Below are positions 7,304 through 15,360 of a DNA stretch of 64,000 nucleotides, piece by piece. The notes under the pieces were generated by a model. That model was given only the letters and a program-made list of their open reading frames with translations. It made no database searches and had not been told where the DNA came from. The stretch's first letter is position 1. Every line of letters begins with the position of its first letter. The DNA lies in NCBI GenBank assembly GCA_023439835.1, contig JAEXUW010000013.1, forward strand, positions 105,604 to 169,603, read 5' to 3'. This DNA is from Bacillota bacterium. Lineage in GTDB: Bacteria > Bacillota > Clostridia > Oscillospirales > Ruminococcaceae. Position numbers and translations under genes: made by a program.

Positions 7304-8683
7304 ATGGATAATAATTTCGACAATAATTTTGACAATGTTACCGAAGGACTTTCAGGTGCTTATGAGGGTTCTGACAGCTTAAAGATAAATAACACCGGCA
7401 CAGACAATAATATTCAAAACAACGGCTTTGTGAATTATCAGAATCAGCCACCCCAAATGCCAGTCTTGCCGGTAATGAGCAGCACAAATGAGGTTGCATA
7501 TTATCCTGAATCAGAAAATGACGAGAAGAAGTCCCGAAGAAAGGGAATATTAAAAACTGTCGTTGCTATATTATGTGTTTTGGGAATATCAGCAGGCTCC
7601 ATCGGCGGTTATATAGCACTTACTGATAACGGGCGGAATATACCGTTTTACTCAAGTGAAAGCAGAACTGATGATGAATCATCGTCAGAGGCTGAGAATA
7701 ATTCTGCCGATGAAACAGCAACAAAAGAAATGCCGTCGCTTTTACAGCTTGCGGCAAAAGAAAATGCATTATCTATTCCTGAAATAGTCAAAAAGGTGTC
7801 ACCGTCGGTAGTGGGAATCTCCAGCAAGCTTTATAACGGCACCTCGACAGGTACAGGAATTATTATGACAAGCGACGGATATATTATCACAAATGGTCAC
7901 GTTGTTGAAAATGCAACGACAATTACTGTTGTAATTTCAAGCGACAAGGAGTTTGAGGAATGTGAAGCCCGACTTATCGGGATTGACACCAAAACCGATC
8001 TTGCTGTCATAAAGGTTGACAAAACTGAGCTTATCCCCGCTGAGTTTGGTCTGTCAGATGAGCTGGAGGTTGGGGAGCTGGCAATAGCAATAGGAAATCC
8101 CTTGGGATTTGATCTTGCCGGCTCCGTCACCGGCGGACTAATATCCGCACTAAACAGAGAGCTTACCGTTGAGGATAAGCAGATGACGCTTATTCAGACT
8201 GACGCTGCAATAAACCCCGGAAATTCAGGCGGCCCTCTTGTAAACAGCTACGGTCAGGTCATAGGAATAAACTCGGTGAAAATTTCATCAAGCTACTCCA
8301 CGTCGGTTGAAGGTCTTGGGTTTGCTATTCCTATTGATGAGGCAAAGCCGATAATAGACGACCTTATCTTATACGGATATGTAAAGGGCAGGCCGATGAT
8401 AGGCTTGTCAGGTGAGGATATCACAGCGGTAATCGCCAGATACTATAATCTTCCACAGGGTGTGATTGTGCGGTTTATTGAGCCTGACTCAGGTGCTGAA
8501 AAGGGCGGAATAAAAATCGGCGATATAATTATCGGCATTAACGACCAGCCTATAGCCACAATGTCAGAGCTTAATAAGATCAAAGACACTTTTAAGGCGG
8601 GAGTAACGATTAAGCTCACAGTTTATCGAGACGGTGAAACCATAGATGTAAGTGTGGTCTTGTCAGAGGCTAAACAGCAATAA
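7304..8683 (+). CDS. Membrane-anchored HtrA/DegP-family serine protease with PDZ domain
   Basis: This 459-residue protein starts with an Asn-rich cytoplasmic stretch (1-80) and one membrane segment (about 81-105). A Ser/Asp/Glu-rich linker is followed by a trypsin-like protease domain outside the cell. The catalytic triad is H199 (TNGHVV), D232 (KTDLAVIKV) and S308 (NPGNSGGPL). A single PDZ domain occupies about residues 370-455. The family degrades or refolds damaged envelope proteins. ATG 7304 is chosen because AAAGGAG precedes it; an in-frame GTG at 7295 overlaps that site. GGGGTATAAT ending at 7270 is the likely -10 element. It appears to be a single-gene unit. Confidence 0.93.
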   Translation: MDNNFDNNFDNVTEGLSGAYEGSDSLKINNTGTDNNIQNNGFVNYQNQPPQMPVLPVMSSTNEVAYYPESENDEKKSRRKGILKTVVAILCVLGISAGSIGGYIALTDNGRNIPFYSSESRTDDESSSEAENNSADETATKEMPSLLQLAAKENALSIPEIVKKVSPSVVGISSKLYNGTSTGTGIIMTSDGYIITNGHVVENATTITVVISSDKEFEECEARLIGIDTKTDLAVIKVDKTELIPAEFGLSDELEVGELAIAIGNPLGFDLAGSVTGGLISALNRELTVEDKQMTLIQTDAAINPGNSGGPLVNSYGQVIGINSVKISSSYSTSVEGLGFAIPIDEAKPIIDDLILYGYVKGRPMIGLSGEDITAVIARYYNLPQGVIVRFIEPDSGAEKGGIKIGDIIIGINDQPIATMSELNKIKDTFKAGVTIKLTVYRDGETIDVSVVLSEAKQQ

Positions 8684-8687
8684 CACC

Positions 8688-8765
8688 GCATATGCGTTTA
8701 AAATATAAAGGCATGGGGGACGCCGGGCGTACGCAAAAGCTCCCCACAACGATTGAGCTTTTAAC
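8688..8765. repeat. GC-rich intergenic segment with two 8-bp palindromes
   Basis: Directly after the htrA stop, GCATATGC (8688-8695) and GCGTACGC (8727-8734) are perfect palindromes, and GGGGGA (8715-8720) can pair with TCCCC (8741-8745). Base composition differs from the AT-rich intergenic DNA around it. It may be an interspersed intergenic repeat of this lineage, but only one copy is visible here. Confidence 0.35.
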
Positions 8766-8796
8766 ATATATTCATTTTCTTTCCTAAACAGAGAAG

Positions 8797-8836
8797 GCGC
8801 CGCCGGAAAAGTCCGGACGGCGCATTTTCTGTTTTT
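8797..8836 (+). terminator. Intrinsic terminator downstream of htrA
   Basis: GCGCCGCCGGA (from 8797) and TCCGGACGGCGC (to 8823) form a long GC-rich stem with an AAAAG loop, followed by ATTTTCTGTTTTT. It lies between the convergent htrA and mazF-like genes. Confidence 0.8.
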
Positions 8837-8927
8837 GCAGCAAAAGTGTTCTGATTGCAAATTACTACATAAGCTATTTAGGGTTGACCGATCAAGCTGT
8901 CAATTTATTTAGCATATGTAGTGCGAC

Positions 8928-9275
8928 CTATTGCTGCTGCAATCCGAAGCTAATTGACAGCGCTGAATTTATTTGTGTCATAGATGTAGTATTAAGCTCA
9001 CCCATCTTTTCTTTCAGACGCTTTTTGTCGATAGTTCTAATTTGTTCAAGCAAAACAACTGAGTCCTTTGCAAGTCCACAGCCGCTGTCAAGCTCAATAT
9101 GAGTCGGAAGCTTTGCCTTTTCCTTCTGACTGGTAATAGCCGCCGCAATAACTGTCGGGCTGTGCTTATTTCCAACATCATTCTGGACAATCAGCACAGG
9201 ACGTATTCCGCCCTGTTCAGAACCGACGACAGGGCTGAGATCTGCATAATAGATTTCTCCCCTCTTAACAGACAC
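8928..9275 (-). CDS. ndoA: MazF/PemK-family endoribonuclease (NdoA-like), no antitoxin gene adjacent
   Basis: This 115-residue protein is a typical Gram-positive MazF: KRGEIYYADLSPVVGSEQGG, RPVLIVQND, VIAAAITSQ and LLEQIRTIDKKRL are conserved family segments. MazF cleaves mRNA at short specific sequences and is normally held by an antitoxin encoded just upstream, often after alr. Here no antitoxin ORF precedes it within the 338 bp to the divergent chemotaxis gene. The start has a good GGAGTG ribosome site. Either the antitoxin lies elsewhere or the gene is solitary. Confidence 0.9.
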   Translation of the reverse strand: MSVKRGEIYYADLSPVVGSEQGGIRPVLIVQNDVGNKHSPTVIAAAITSQKEKAKLPTHIELDSGCGLAKDSVVLLEQIRTIDKKRLKEKMGELNTTSMTQINSALSISFGLQQQ

Positions 9276-9613
9276 GATAAAACACTCCTATTTTTTTATT
9301 AAGCTAAGCTTGTATATATTATTTACCGTAATGCATAGCTTTAAACATCAGCTTAAAAAAACAGAGGAGCGAAATTTTCAGCTGTTTCATTATATGTCGA
9401 ATTAATGTTGTTTGTGCAGTAATAGCAAGTGCGTTTCCGTTAAAAAAATATAGCAATTATTTTGTAACAATAAATAATGATTTAATATCTATTGACATAA
9501 AGAACAATTTAGTATAAACTTAAAGAATAATTTATGTTATTTATGCTGAAAAAGCTGTAAATTATTTGTTTATAACATAAATGTTTTTAAATGTTTTTTT
9601 TGGAGGAAGTTGT
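9276..9613 (+). promoter_or_regulatory. Divergent intergenic region, possible promoter for the chemotaxis receptor
   Basis: This 338-bp AT-rich region holds no gene I can support. TTGACA at 9492-9497 and TATAAA at 9513-9518 are present, but the 15-bp spacer is short. ATGTCGAA near 9395 matches 7 of 8 bases of the Spo0A box TTGTCGAA; a single match of that length is weak evidence. Confidence 0.35.
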
Positions 9614-11368
9614 ATGAAGGATTTTAAAATCGGAAAAAAGCTTTTCTTAGGGTTCGGGTCACTTTGCATTCTTTTACTGATTATTTGTGCGGCGTCATTT
9701 TATGGCATCGCAAAGGGAAACGCAAGGACGAATGAGCTTTATGACAGCAATCTTATCGCAATCGACGCCGTCGGTGAGCTTCGCGAAATTTTTCAAGAGG
9801 AACGCGCATTGACAAGAAATCTAATCATGTTTGATCCTTCACATGCTACATACCAGTCATCAGTTGCTTTGATAGCCGAGCGTGATGTTGAATTTTTGGC
9901 GGCGCTTGACAAATATGAAACGACAATTGACACGCAAGAGGACAGGGTGCTTTTTGAGGGGCTTAAAAAGGTTTTTAACGATGAATATGCTGTTTTCAAA
10001 AAGGAGCTGAAGGAGTTTACGGACAACAGGGATACCGAGGGTGCACTTCAGTATTTGGTTGATGCTCTTCCTATCAATACCGCTCTTGTGAAGTATCTTG
10101 ACGATATAGCTGTTCTAAACGACGAATACGCCAGAGAAACAATAGATGCGGCAAAGCGTGCCTTTGTTATTTTGCTGTGCATTGGTATTCCAATAATACT
10201 CATCACAATATTCTGGTCGCTTTATCTGATTCGCTATCTTGACAAGAACATCTCAAGAAAAATCACAAAAATTGTTGATGCGGCGAACGAGCTTGCTGTT
10301 GGAAATATTAATGTTGCGGTTGATGCCGACAGCAAGGATGAGATCGGTGATCTTGCCGACGCGTTTAACACAATGATACGAAGCATTCGTGAACAGGCGA
10401 AAATTGCCGAAGCTATTTCAGAGGGTGATATGACGGTAAGCTATACGCCGAACTCAGGCAATGATACAATGGGCAAGGCGCTTGTTAAGACTATTGACGG
10501 CTTGGGCGATATTTTCAGTGCAATAACAACTTCAGTTTCACAGGTGAACGCCGGGGCGGAGCAGGTTTCAGCAGGGGCACAGTCGCTTTCACAGGGCGCT
10601 ACCGAACAGGCAAGCTCAATTCAAGAGCTTGCGGCGACCATTGCCAGCGTATCAGATCAGGTTAGAAACAATGCGCAAAATGCAACAGATGCACGTGAGC
10701 TTTCCGAAAAAGCAGGCGATGAGGTTTCAAAAGGAAATGAACAAATGACACGAATGATTGAGGCGATGAATGACATCAACAACTCATCCTCAGAAATATC
10801 GAAGATTATTAAAGTCATTGACGATATCGCTTTTCAGACGAATATTCTGGCGCTAAACGCAGCAGTTGAGGCAGCCAGAGCGGGAGCAGCGGGAAAAGGC
10901 TTTGCTGTTGTAGCAGATGAAGTCAGAAACCTTGCGGCAAAAAGTGCTGCCGCCGCTAAGAATACCACAGCGCTTATTGAGGGCTCAATTTCAAGAATTG
11001 CAGAAGGCGCAAGAATTGTTGACCATACCGCCGATTCTCTCAGAACCATAGTGCAAAGCGTAACAGAGGTTTCAGAGCTTGTCAATCTTATAGATGATGC
11101 GTCAGCGCAGCAGGCTTCGTCGCTTGCTCAAATCGCTCAAGGAATCGAGCAGATTTCAGCGGTTGTTCAGACTAATTCAGCAACAGCAGAGGAAAGTGCC
11201 GCCGCAAGTGAAGAGCTTTCAGGTCAGGCAAATATGCTCAGCGGAATACTCTCAAAGCTCAAGCTAAAAAATTCAGAAGGCTCATCATATACTCAGAATA
11301 AAACTAATACGTCTTCAAAATCGGGTGAGTTTGATTTTTCATTCTCGGGCTTTGGCGATAAATACTAG
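9614..11368 (+). CDS. Methyl-accepting chemotaxis protein
   Basis: This 584-residue receptor has a first membrane segment at about residues 10-32, a periplasmic-type four-helix-bundle ligand domain (about 33-180), a second membrane segment near 182-205, a HAMP domain, and a long cytoplasmic signalling coiled coil. The hairpin tip is the conserved AFQTNILALNAAVEAARAG and EVRNLAAKSA region near residues 410-450. It would sense an unknown ligand and control CheA. ATG 9614 follows GGAGGA at 9602-9607; an earlier in-frame ATG at 9581 lacks one. No che or flagellar gene is in the window. Confidence 0.95.
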   Translation: MKDFKIGKKLFLGFGSLCILLLIICAASFYGIAKGNARTNELYDSNLIAIDAVGELREIFQEERALTRNLIMFDPSHATYQSSVALIAERDVEFLAALDKYETTIDTQEDRVLFEGLKKVFNDEYAVFKKELKEFTDNRDTEGALQYLVDALPINTALVKYLDDIAVLNDEYARETIDAAKRAFVILLCIGIPIILITIFWSLYLIRYLDKNISRKITKIVDAANELAVGNINVAVDADSKDEIGDLADAFNTMIRSIREQAKIAEAISEGDMTVSYTPNSGNDTMGKALVKTIDGLGDIFSAITTSVSQVNAGAEQVSAGAQSLSQGATEQASSIQELAATIASVSDQVRNNAQNATDARELSEKAGDEVSKGNEQMTRMIEAMNDINNSSSEISKIIKVIDDIAFQTNILALNAAVEAARAGAAGKGFAVVADEVRNLAAKSAAAAKNTTALIEGSISRIAEGARIVDHTADSLRTIVQSVTEVSELVNLIDDASAQQASSLAQIAQGIEQISAVVQTNSATAEESAAASEELSGQANMLSGILSKLKLKNSEGSSYTQNKTNTSSKSGEFDFSFSGFGDKY

Positions 11369-11379
11369 CGTAAAAAAAA

Positions 11380-11410
11380 CACCGGCGGAAGATAACCGTC
11401 GGTGTTTTTT
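11380..11410. terminator. Bidirectional terminator between mcp and spoVAE
   Basis: ACACCGGCGG at 11380-11389 pairs with CCGTCGGTGT, with A-tracts on the left and T-tracts on the right. It can end the rightward mcp transcript and the leftward spoVA transcript. Confidence 0.85.
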
Positions 11411-11420
11411 CTAGAAAAAA

Positions 11421-11789
11421 TTATGCCTTGTCGCCCGGCTTGAATATCAGTGCCATTAAGAGACCAAACAGAATAGCGGCGGTGATTCCGCCGGAGGAGG
11501 CGGTTAGCCCGCCTGTAAAAACACCAAGAAGCCCGATTTTGTCAATTGCTTCCTCCACTCCCTGAGCGAGAAGATAGCCAAAGCCCGTCAGCGGGACTGT
11601 TGCGCCTGCGCCCGCCCACTCAATGAGAGGCTTATACACACCGATTGCGCCGAGAAAAACACCAGCCACAACATATGTCACAAGAATCCTTGCCGGTGTG
11701 AGCTTTGTATAATCAATGAGCACCTGCCCAATCGCACAGAATATCCCCCCTATAAGAAAGACCTTGAGAAACATCAGAAAAGTATCCAT
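11421..11789 (-). CDS. spoVAE: Stage V sporulation protein AE
   Basis: This 122-residue integral membrane protein has three to four hydrophobic segments and the SpoVAE signature near its C-terminus (TASSGGITAAILFGLLMALIF). SpoVA proteins form the channel in the spore inner membrane that moves dipicolinic acid during sporulation and germination. It follows spoVAD after 20 bp. Together they show that the organism can, or its ancestors could, form endospores. Expression is expected in the forespore under sigma-G, but I cannot assign a sigma-G promoter with confidence. Confidence 0.92.
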   Translation of the reverse strand: MDTFLMFLKVFLIGGIFCAIGQVLIDYTKLTPARILVTYVVAGVFLGAIGVYKPLIEWAGAGATVPLTGFGYLLAQGVEEAIDKIGLLGVFTGGLTASSGGITAAILFGLLMALIFKPGDKA

Positions 11790-11809
11790 ACCTTCACTCC
11801 ATTACGAAA

Positions 11810-12826
11810 CTAATTTTTTGAGTTTGAAATCCACACAGCGTGGCATATTCCGGGAATAGACTCACCCTGTTGTGACGAGGTCGGCGACATGAGAGCGCCT
11901 GTTGCACAAAACAGAATATTCTTAAGCTCGCCGTTTTTCACCTTGTCAAGAAAATATCCGCAAAGAATACTTGCCGAGCATCCGCAGCCTGACCCTCCAG
12001 CGTGAACGTCCTGCTTTTCAAAATCAAACATCATCATACCGCAGTCTTTGTGGTTTGCACGAATATTGATATTATCACGCTCGAGAATTTCACAAAGAAG
12101 CCGGCTTCCTACTTTCCCGAGGTCGCCTGTTATTATAAAGTCAAAATCAGTTGGTGAAAGCGCAGTATCGTCCAAAAATTGCTTTATTGTTGAGGCTGCT
12201 GCGGGTGCCATCGCTGCTCCCATATTGTTGGCGTCGGTGATTCCCAAATCGACGATTGTTCCTGCTGATACAGCTCGTACGAAAGGTGCTGCTCCAGTGG
12301 GGGACAGGACAATGGCGCCGCTGGCCGTCGCGGTCCACTGAGCTGTCGGTGTGCGCTGTCCGCCGTATTCGAGCGGAAGTCTGAATTGACGCTCTGCTGT
12401 GCAGAAGTGTGAAGAAGTTGAAGCAAGTAAATACCTCCCTATGTTATTATCGGCGAAAAGTGAGGCTAAAGCCAAACCCTCAGCCATTGTTGAGCAAGCG
12501 CCGAAAACCCCGAAGAAAGGGATTTCAAGCTCTCTAATCCCGTATGTTGAGCCGATGCATTGATTTAAAAGGTCACCTGAAAACATAAAGTTTATGTCAG
12601 ATGTTTGAAGTCCGGCCTTTTGAATAGCAAGCGAAACGGTTTGCTTGAGCATTTCGCTTTCGCCCTGTTCAAAGGTTTTTTGTCCGAAATAAGGGTCAAC
12701 CACAATCTGGTCGAAATAATTTGCCATTGGTCCGTCGCTTTCTTTTTTTCCCGCTGTGCAAGCATAAGAAATAATCGACGGACAGACAGACATTTTCACT
12801 GTGCACCTGTTTATTAGGATTGACAT
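11810..12826 (-). CDS. spoVAD: Stage V sporulation protein AD
   Basis: This 338-residue protein has the thiolase-like fold of SpoVAD: FFGVFGACSTMAEGL near residue 105, SSHFCTAERQFR near 140, and GGSGCGCSASIL near 270. SpoVAD binds dipicolinic acid and works with SpoVAC and SpoVAE. ATG 12826 follows AAAGGAGG. The usual upstream partner spoVAC is not here: the gene is preceded by a 140-bp divergent promoter region and a cyclophilin gene. Confidence 0.93.
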   Translation of the reverse strand: MSILINRCTVKMSVCPSIISYACTAGKKESDGPMANYFDQIVVDPYFGQKTFEQGESEMLKQTVSLAIQKAGLQTSDINFMFSGDLLNQCIGSTYGIRELEIPFFGVFGACSTMAEGLALASLFADNNIGRYLLASTSSHFCTAERQFRLPLEYGGQRTPTAQWTATASGAIVLSPTGAAPFVRAVSAGTIVDLGITDANNMGAAMAPAAASTIKQFLDDTALSPTDFDFIITGDLGKVGSRLLCEILERDNINIRANHKDCGMMMFDFEKQDVHAGGSGCGCSASILCGYFLDKVKNGELKNILFCATGALMSPTSSQQGESIPGICHAVWISNSKN

Positions 12827-12908
12827 ACCAATCCTCCTTTATATGATTTGCATTTTTATTTTTTCCGATAAAGCATAATTTATTCTTAAAACTGTTAAAT
12901 TTATAAGG

Positions 12909-12937
12909 TTGCGTTTTGATAAAAAAAGGGGTATAAT
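12909..12937 (+). promoter_or_regulatory. Promoter of the cyclophilin gene
   Basis: TTGCGT at 12909-12914 and TATAAT at 12932-12937 are separated by 17 bp. The -10 context (GGGGTATAATAA) is the same as that in front of the htrA gene. Confidence 0.75.
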
Positions 12938-12966
12938 AATTTAAAGTATTTATGAGGAGTATTTAT

Positions 12967-13443
12967 ATGATAACAATTGAAATGGATAATAATAAAATTA
13001 TCAAGCTTGAATTATATCCCGACAAAGCGCCGATCACCTGTGAGAATTTCATTAAGCTTGTTAAAGAGGGTTTTTATGACGGGCTGATTTTTCACCGTGT
13101 AATAGAAGGCTTTATGGTTCAGGGTGGCTGTCCCGAGGGAACGGGAATGGGCGGACCTAAAGAAAAAATCAAGGGCGAATTTCTTTCAAACGGCTTTGCC
13201 AACCCGATTAAGCATGAGCGTGGAGTAATATCAATGGCACGGTCACAGAGTCCTAATTCAGCCGGCTCACAGTTTTTCATCATGCATAAGGATGCTTCTC
13301 ATCTAGACGGGCAGTATGCGGCTTTCGGAAAAGTCATTGAAGGTTTGGATATCGTCGATGAAATTGCATCGGTTGAGGTTGACTATAACGACCGTCCTCT
13401 CACTGTTCAGAAAATGCTAAAGGTCACTTTTATTGAGGACTGA
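12967..13443 (+). CDS. Cyclophilin-type peptidyl-prolyl cis-trans isomerase
   Basis: This 158-residue cytoplasmic protein is one cyclophilin domain. The active-site segment FHRVIEGFMVQGGCPEGTGMGG contains the Arg and Gln of catalysis and ends near residue 60; ISMARSQSPNSAGSQFFI near 90-107 supplies the second half of the site. It speeds proline isomerisation during folding. ATG 12967 is preferred because GAGGAG just upstream is its ribosome site; the in-frame ATG at 12952 would overlap it. There is no signal peptide. Confidence 0.95.
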   Translation: MITIEMDNNKIIKLELYPDKAPITCENFIKLVKEGFYDGLIFHRVIEGFMVQGGCPEGTGMGGPKEKIKGEFLSNGFANPIKHERGVISMARSQSPNSAGSQFFIMHKDASHLDGQYAAFGKVIEGLDIVDEIASVEVDYNDRPLTVQKMLKVTFIED

Positions 13444-13490
13444 TTCATAAGTTATTCGCACAGATTTTTCGTTAAGATTTGAGGTGGAAT

Positions 13491-14165
13491 ATGCTCGTAT
13501 CCGAAATCAGACATAAACAAGTCAGCGAAACACTTCTTGATTTTCAGCACAATCTTTCAGACAAATTTATAAAAGCGGTTAATATGTGTATGTTTTCCGA
13601 CGTGACATATAACGATGAAAATGCCGACTGCATCCTAGTTTTGGGGAGCAGGAAGGGTGTGGTGCGTCGTATTCCGAAAGCAATTTCCCTTTTCAAGGCG
13701 AGAAGGGCGGAGTTTATTTTAGCCACTGGCGGCGCAATGACCGAAACTGGGAAAACCGAGGCTGAGGGTTATTATGAAGCTCTTGTTTTAGCGGGAATCA
13801 ACACTGATAATATTATTCTTGAAAATTTCTCAAGCAATACTCCTGAAAACATGATGTTTTCAAAAAAAGCTCTTGAGGAGAAGTTCGGTTTACAGCCGAT
13901 GAAGCTGATTGTCGTCACGAATCATTTTCATATGAAGCGTGCGATTATGACGGCGAAGCAGTATTTCCCCAGTTCATACAGCTTTATTCCTTGCCCCGTC
14001 CCTGATTCAAGTGGCGATGAAAACAGCTGGCATCTCAGCGAAACGGGAAGAAAGCGTATCGAGAAAGAGCTGAGGTCGCTTGTCATATCTGTCACGAACG
14101 GCTGGGCGGCGGATGAGTACATAAACGTTCAGAGTGAGGACTTTTTGATTAATATAACAGTATAA
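13491..14165 (+). CDS. YdcF/DUF218-family protein
   Basis: This 224-residue protein belongs to the DUF218 family. It has the characteristic CILVLGSRKG strand, ATGGAMTETGKTEAEGY, the ENFSSNTPENMMF motif and VVTNHFHMKRA. Family members, including YdcF and SanA, bind nucleotide-like or envelope-linked ligands but their reaction is not settled. No membrane segment is present, unlike many family members. ATG 13491 follows GAGGTGG. The gap from the cyclophilin gene is 47 bp, so the two may be co-transcribed. Confidence 0.85.
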   Translation: MLVSEIRHKQVSETLLDFQHNLSDKFIKAVNMCMFSDVTYNDENADCILVLGSRKGVVRRIPKAISLFKARRAEFILATGGAMTETGKTEAEGYYEALVLAGINTDNIILENFSSNTPENMMFSKKALEEKFGLQPMKLIVVTNHFHMKRAIMTAKQYFPSSYSFIPCPVPDSSGDENSWHLSETGRKRIEKELRSLVISVTNGWAADEYINVQSEDFLINITV

Positions 14166-14167
14166 AT

Positions 14168-14210
14168 AAATCGGCGGTGTAAAGTATTATTACTTCACAC
14201 TGCCGATTTT
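14168..14210. terminator. Intrinsic terminator after the ydcF-like gene
   Basis: AAATCGGC-GTGT-AAGT pairs with ACTT-ACAC-GCCGATTT across a short loop, with T-rich ends on both strands. It can serve this gene and the convergent arsC-like gene. Confidence 0.75.
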
Positions 14211-14250
14211 GCCGTATTCGGCATATTCAAGCGAGTAAAGGTGTTTACCT

Positions 14251-14592
14251 TTACTCCCAATCCTTCCATATTTCAGGGTGAAAGCCGACGGTCGCCTGCT
14301 TTCCGTTTCTGACAATCGGCGTTTTTAAAAGCGAAGGATTTTCAAGAAGCTTCTCCTCCTTTGCACTATCAGACGAAAGATATTTTAACAAAAGCGCATC
14401 CTGCGTTTTCAGGCTGTCATCAATGAGCTTTTCAAGTGAGCCTATTGACTGCTTAACGCTTGAAAATTCCCCTTTGCTGATTTTGTATTTAGAAAGGTCA
14501 ACGCTTTGAAATTTCACGCCTCTTTCTTTAAAATATCTTTCCGCCTTTTTGGTATCGAAACACTTTGGCTTTCCGAATATCTGAATGTTCAT
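14251..14592 (-). CDS. ArsC/Spx-family protein
   Basis: This 113-residue protein has the thioredoxin-like fold of the ArsC/Spx group: IFGKPKCFDTKKAERYF at residues 4-20, KTPIVRN near 90 and the end FHPEIWKDW. It keeps only one cysteine of the CxxC motif (CFDT), which suits an arsenate-reductase-like or uncharacterised YffB-like protein better than redox-switched Spx. Its reaction is not determined. It is a single leftward gene upstream of the divergent TetR operon. Confidence 0.8.
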   Translation of the reverse strand: MNIQIFGKPKCFDTKKAERYFKERGVKFQSVDLSKYKISKGEFSSVKQSIGSLEKLIDDSLKTQDALLLKYLSSDSAKEEKLLENPSLLKTPIVRNGKQATVGFHPEIWKDWE

Positions 14593-14655
14593 TATAATCC
14601 TCCCAACCTAATCTGAAAATAGTATATCACAAAAACAAAAAAATTGAAATACCTA

Positions 14656-14705
14656 TTGACCAAACGAGTCAACGGTGATATAATAGTATTGACCGAATGA
14701 GTCAA
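14656..14705 (+). promoter_or_regulatory. Promoter and two TetR-type operators of the exporter operon
   Basis: TTGACC (14656-14661) and TATAAT (14679-14684) are 17 bp apart. Two near-identical palindromes, TTGACCAAACGAGTCAA (14656-14672) and TTGACCGAATGAGTCAA (14689-14705), share the form TTGAC-N7-GTCAA. The first includes the -35 hexamer and the second covers the transcription start. Their centres are 33 bp apart, about three helical turns. This arrangement is expected for autorepression by the TetR regulator encoded next. Confidence 0.85.
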
Positions 14706-14724
14706 TGTTATTGGAGGTGTTATT

Positions 14725-15360
14725 CTGAACGAAAAATTCTATTCGCTTTCTGAGCAAAAGAGAGAAGCTATAATAAACTCAGCAATGAGCGTTTTTTCTG
14801 TTTCGGGATACAAAAACGCTTCCACTGAGGAAATCGCAAGGAAATCAGGAATTTCAAAGGGACTTTTGTTTCATTATTTTGAAAGCAAGCGTGAGCTTTT
14901 TATTTATCTGTATAACTACTGTATTGATTTTTTGAGAAAGCGAATTACGTTTGAAGAGCGTGAAAAAAAGCCTGACTATTTTGATTTTCTTTTTGAAGCA
15001 CAGGAGAAAAAGCGTGAGGTAATGAAAACACATCCATATATTTTTGCATTCAGCTCAATGGTTTATTACGATACCGCACCGGAAATTTCAAGTCTTGTCA
15101 AAAGCACAAACAGGGAAATTATTGCGGCACAGATTGATTTTTTGCTTGGGTATTCGGATTGCTCACGCTTTAAGAAGAGTGTTGATCCGAGAAAAGTCAC
15201 TGAAATAATTATCTGGACAGCCGACGGTATGATGAAAGATATTATGAGCAGAACGGAATTTGATATCGACTCTGCATCCGAAGAATATCTTGAGGTTTTA
15301 AGAATATTCAAAAATAATTTTTATGAAAAGGAGCAAACAGATGGGGATAATCAGCATTAG
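14725..15360 (+). CDS. TetR-family transcriptional regulator, probable CTG start
   Basis: This 211-residue regulator has an N-terminal helix-turn-helix (residues 12-60, NASTEEIARKSGISKGLLFHYFESK) and a variable ligand domain. The first ATG in frame (14785) would delete helix 1. The reading frame extends up to CTG 14725, 7 nt after GGAGG, and encodes LNEKFYSLSEQKREAI, which resembles the MNEKF-type N-terminus of related regulators. No ATG, GTG or TTG is available in this stretch, so CTG (or ATT 14722) is the likely start. It overlaps the ABC gene by 20 bp and probably represses its own operon. Confidence 0.85.
   Translation: MNEKFYSLSEQKREAIINSAMSVFSVSGYKNASTEEIARKSGISKGLLFHYFESKRELFIYLYNYCIDFLRKRITFEEREKKPDYFDFLFEAQEKKREVMKTHPYIFAFSSMVYYDTAPEISSLVKSTNREIIAAQIDFLLGYSDCSRFKKSVDPRKVTEIIIWTADGMMKDIMSRTEFDIDSASEEYLEVLRIFKNNFYEKEQTDGDNQH

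Noticed and set aside
8663..8860. 65-residue frame on the minus strand between htrA and the mazF-like gene
   Set aside because: It spans the GC-rich palindromic segment and the terminator hairpin and has no ribosome site.
9393..9401. Spo0A box upstream of the mazF-like and chemotaxis genes
   Set aside because: A single 7-of-8 match in AT-rich DNA is expected by chance and has no supporting context.
12048..12426. Several frames overlapping spoVAD
   Set aside because: spoVAD covers the whole stretch with conserved motifs; the others have biased composition and no ribosome site.
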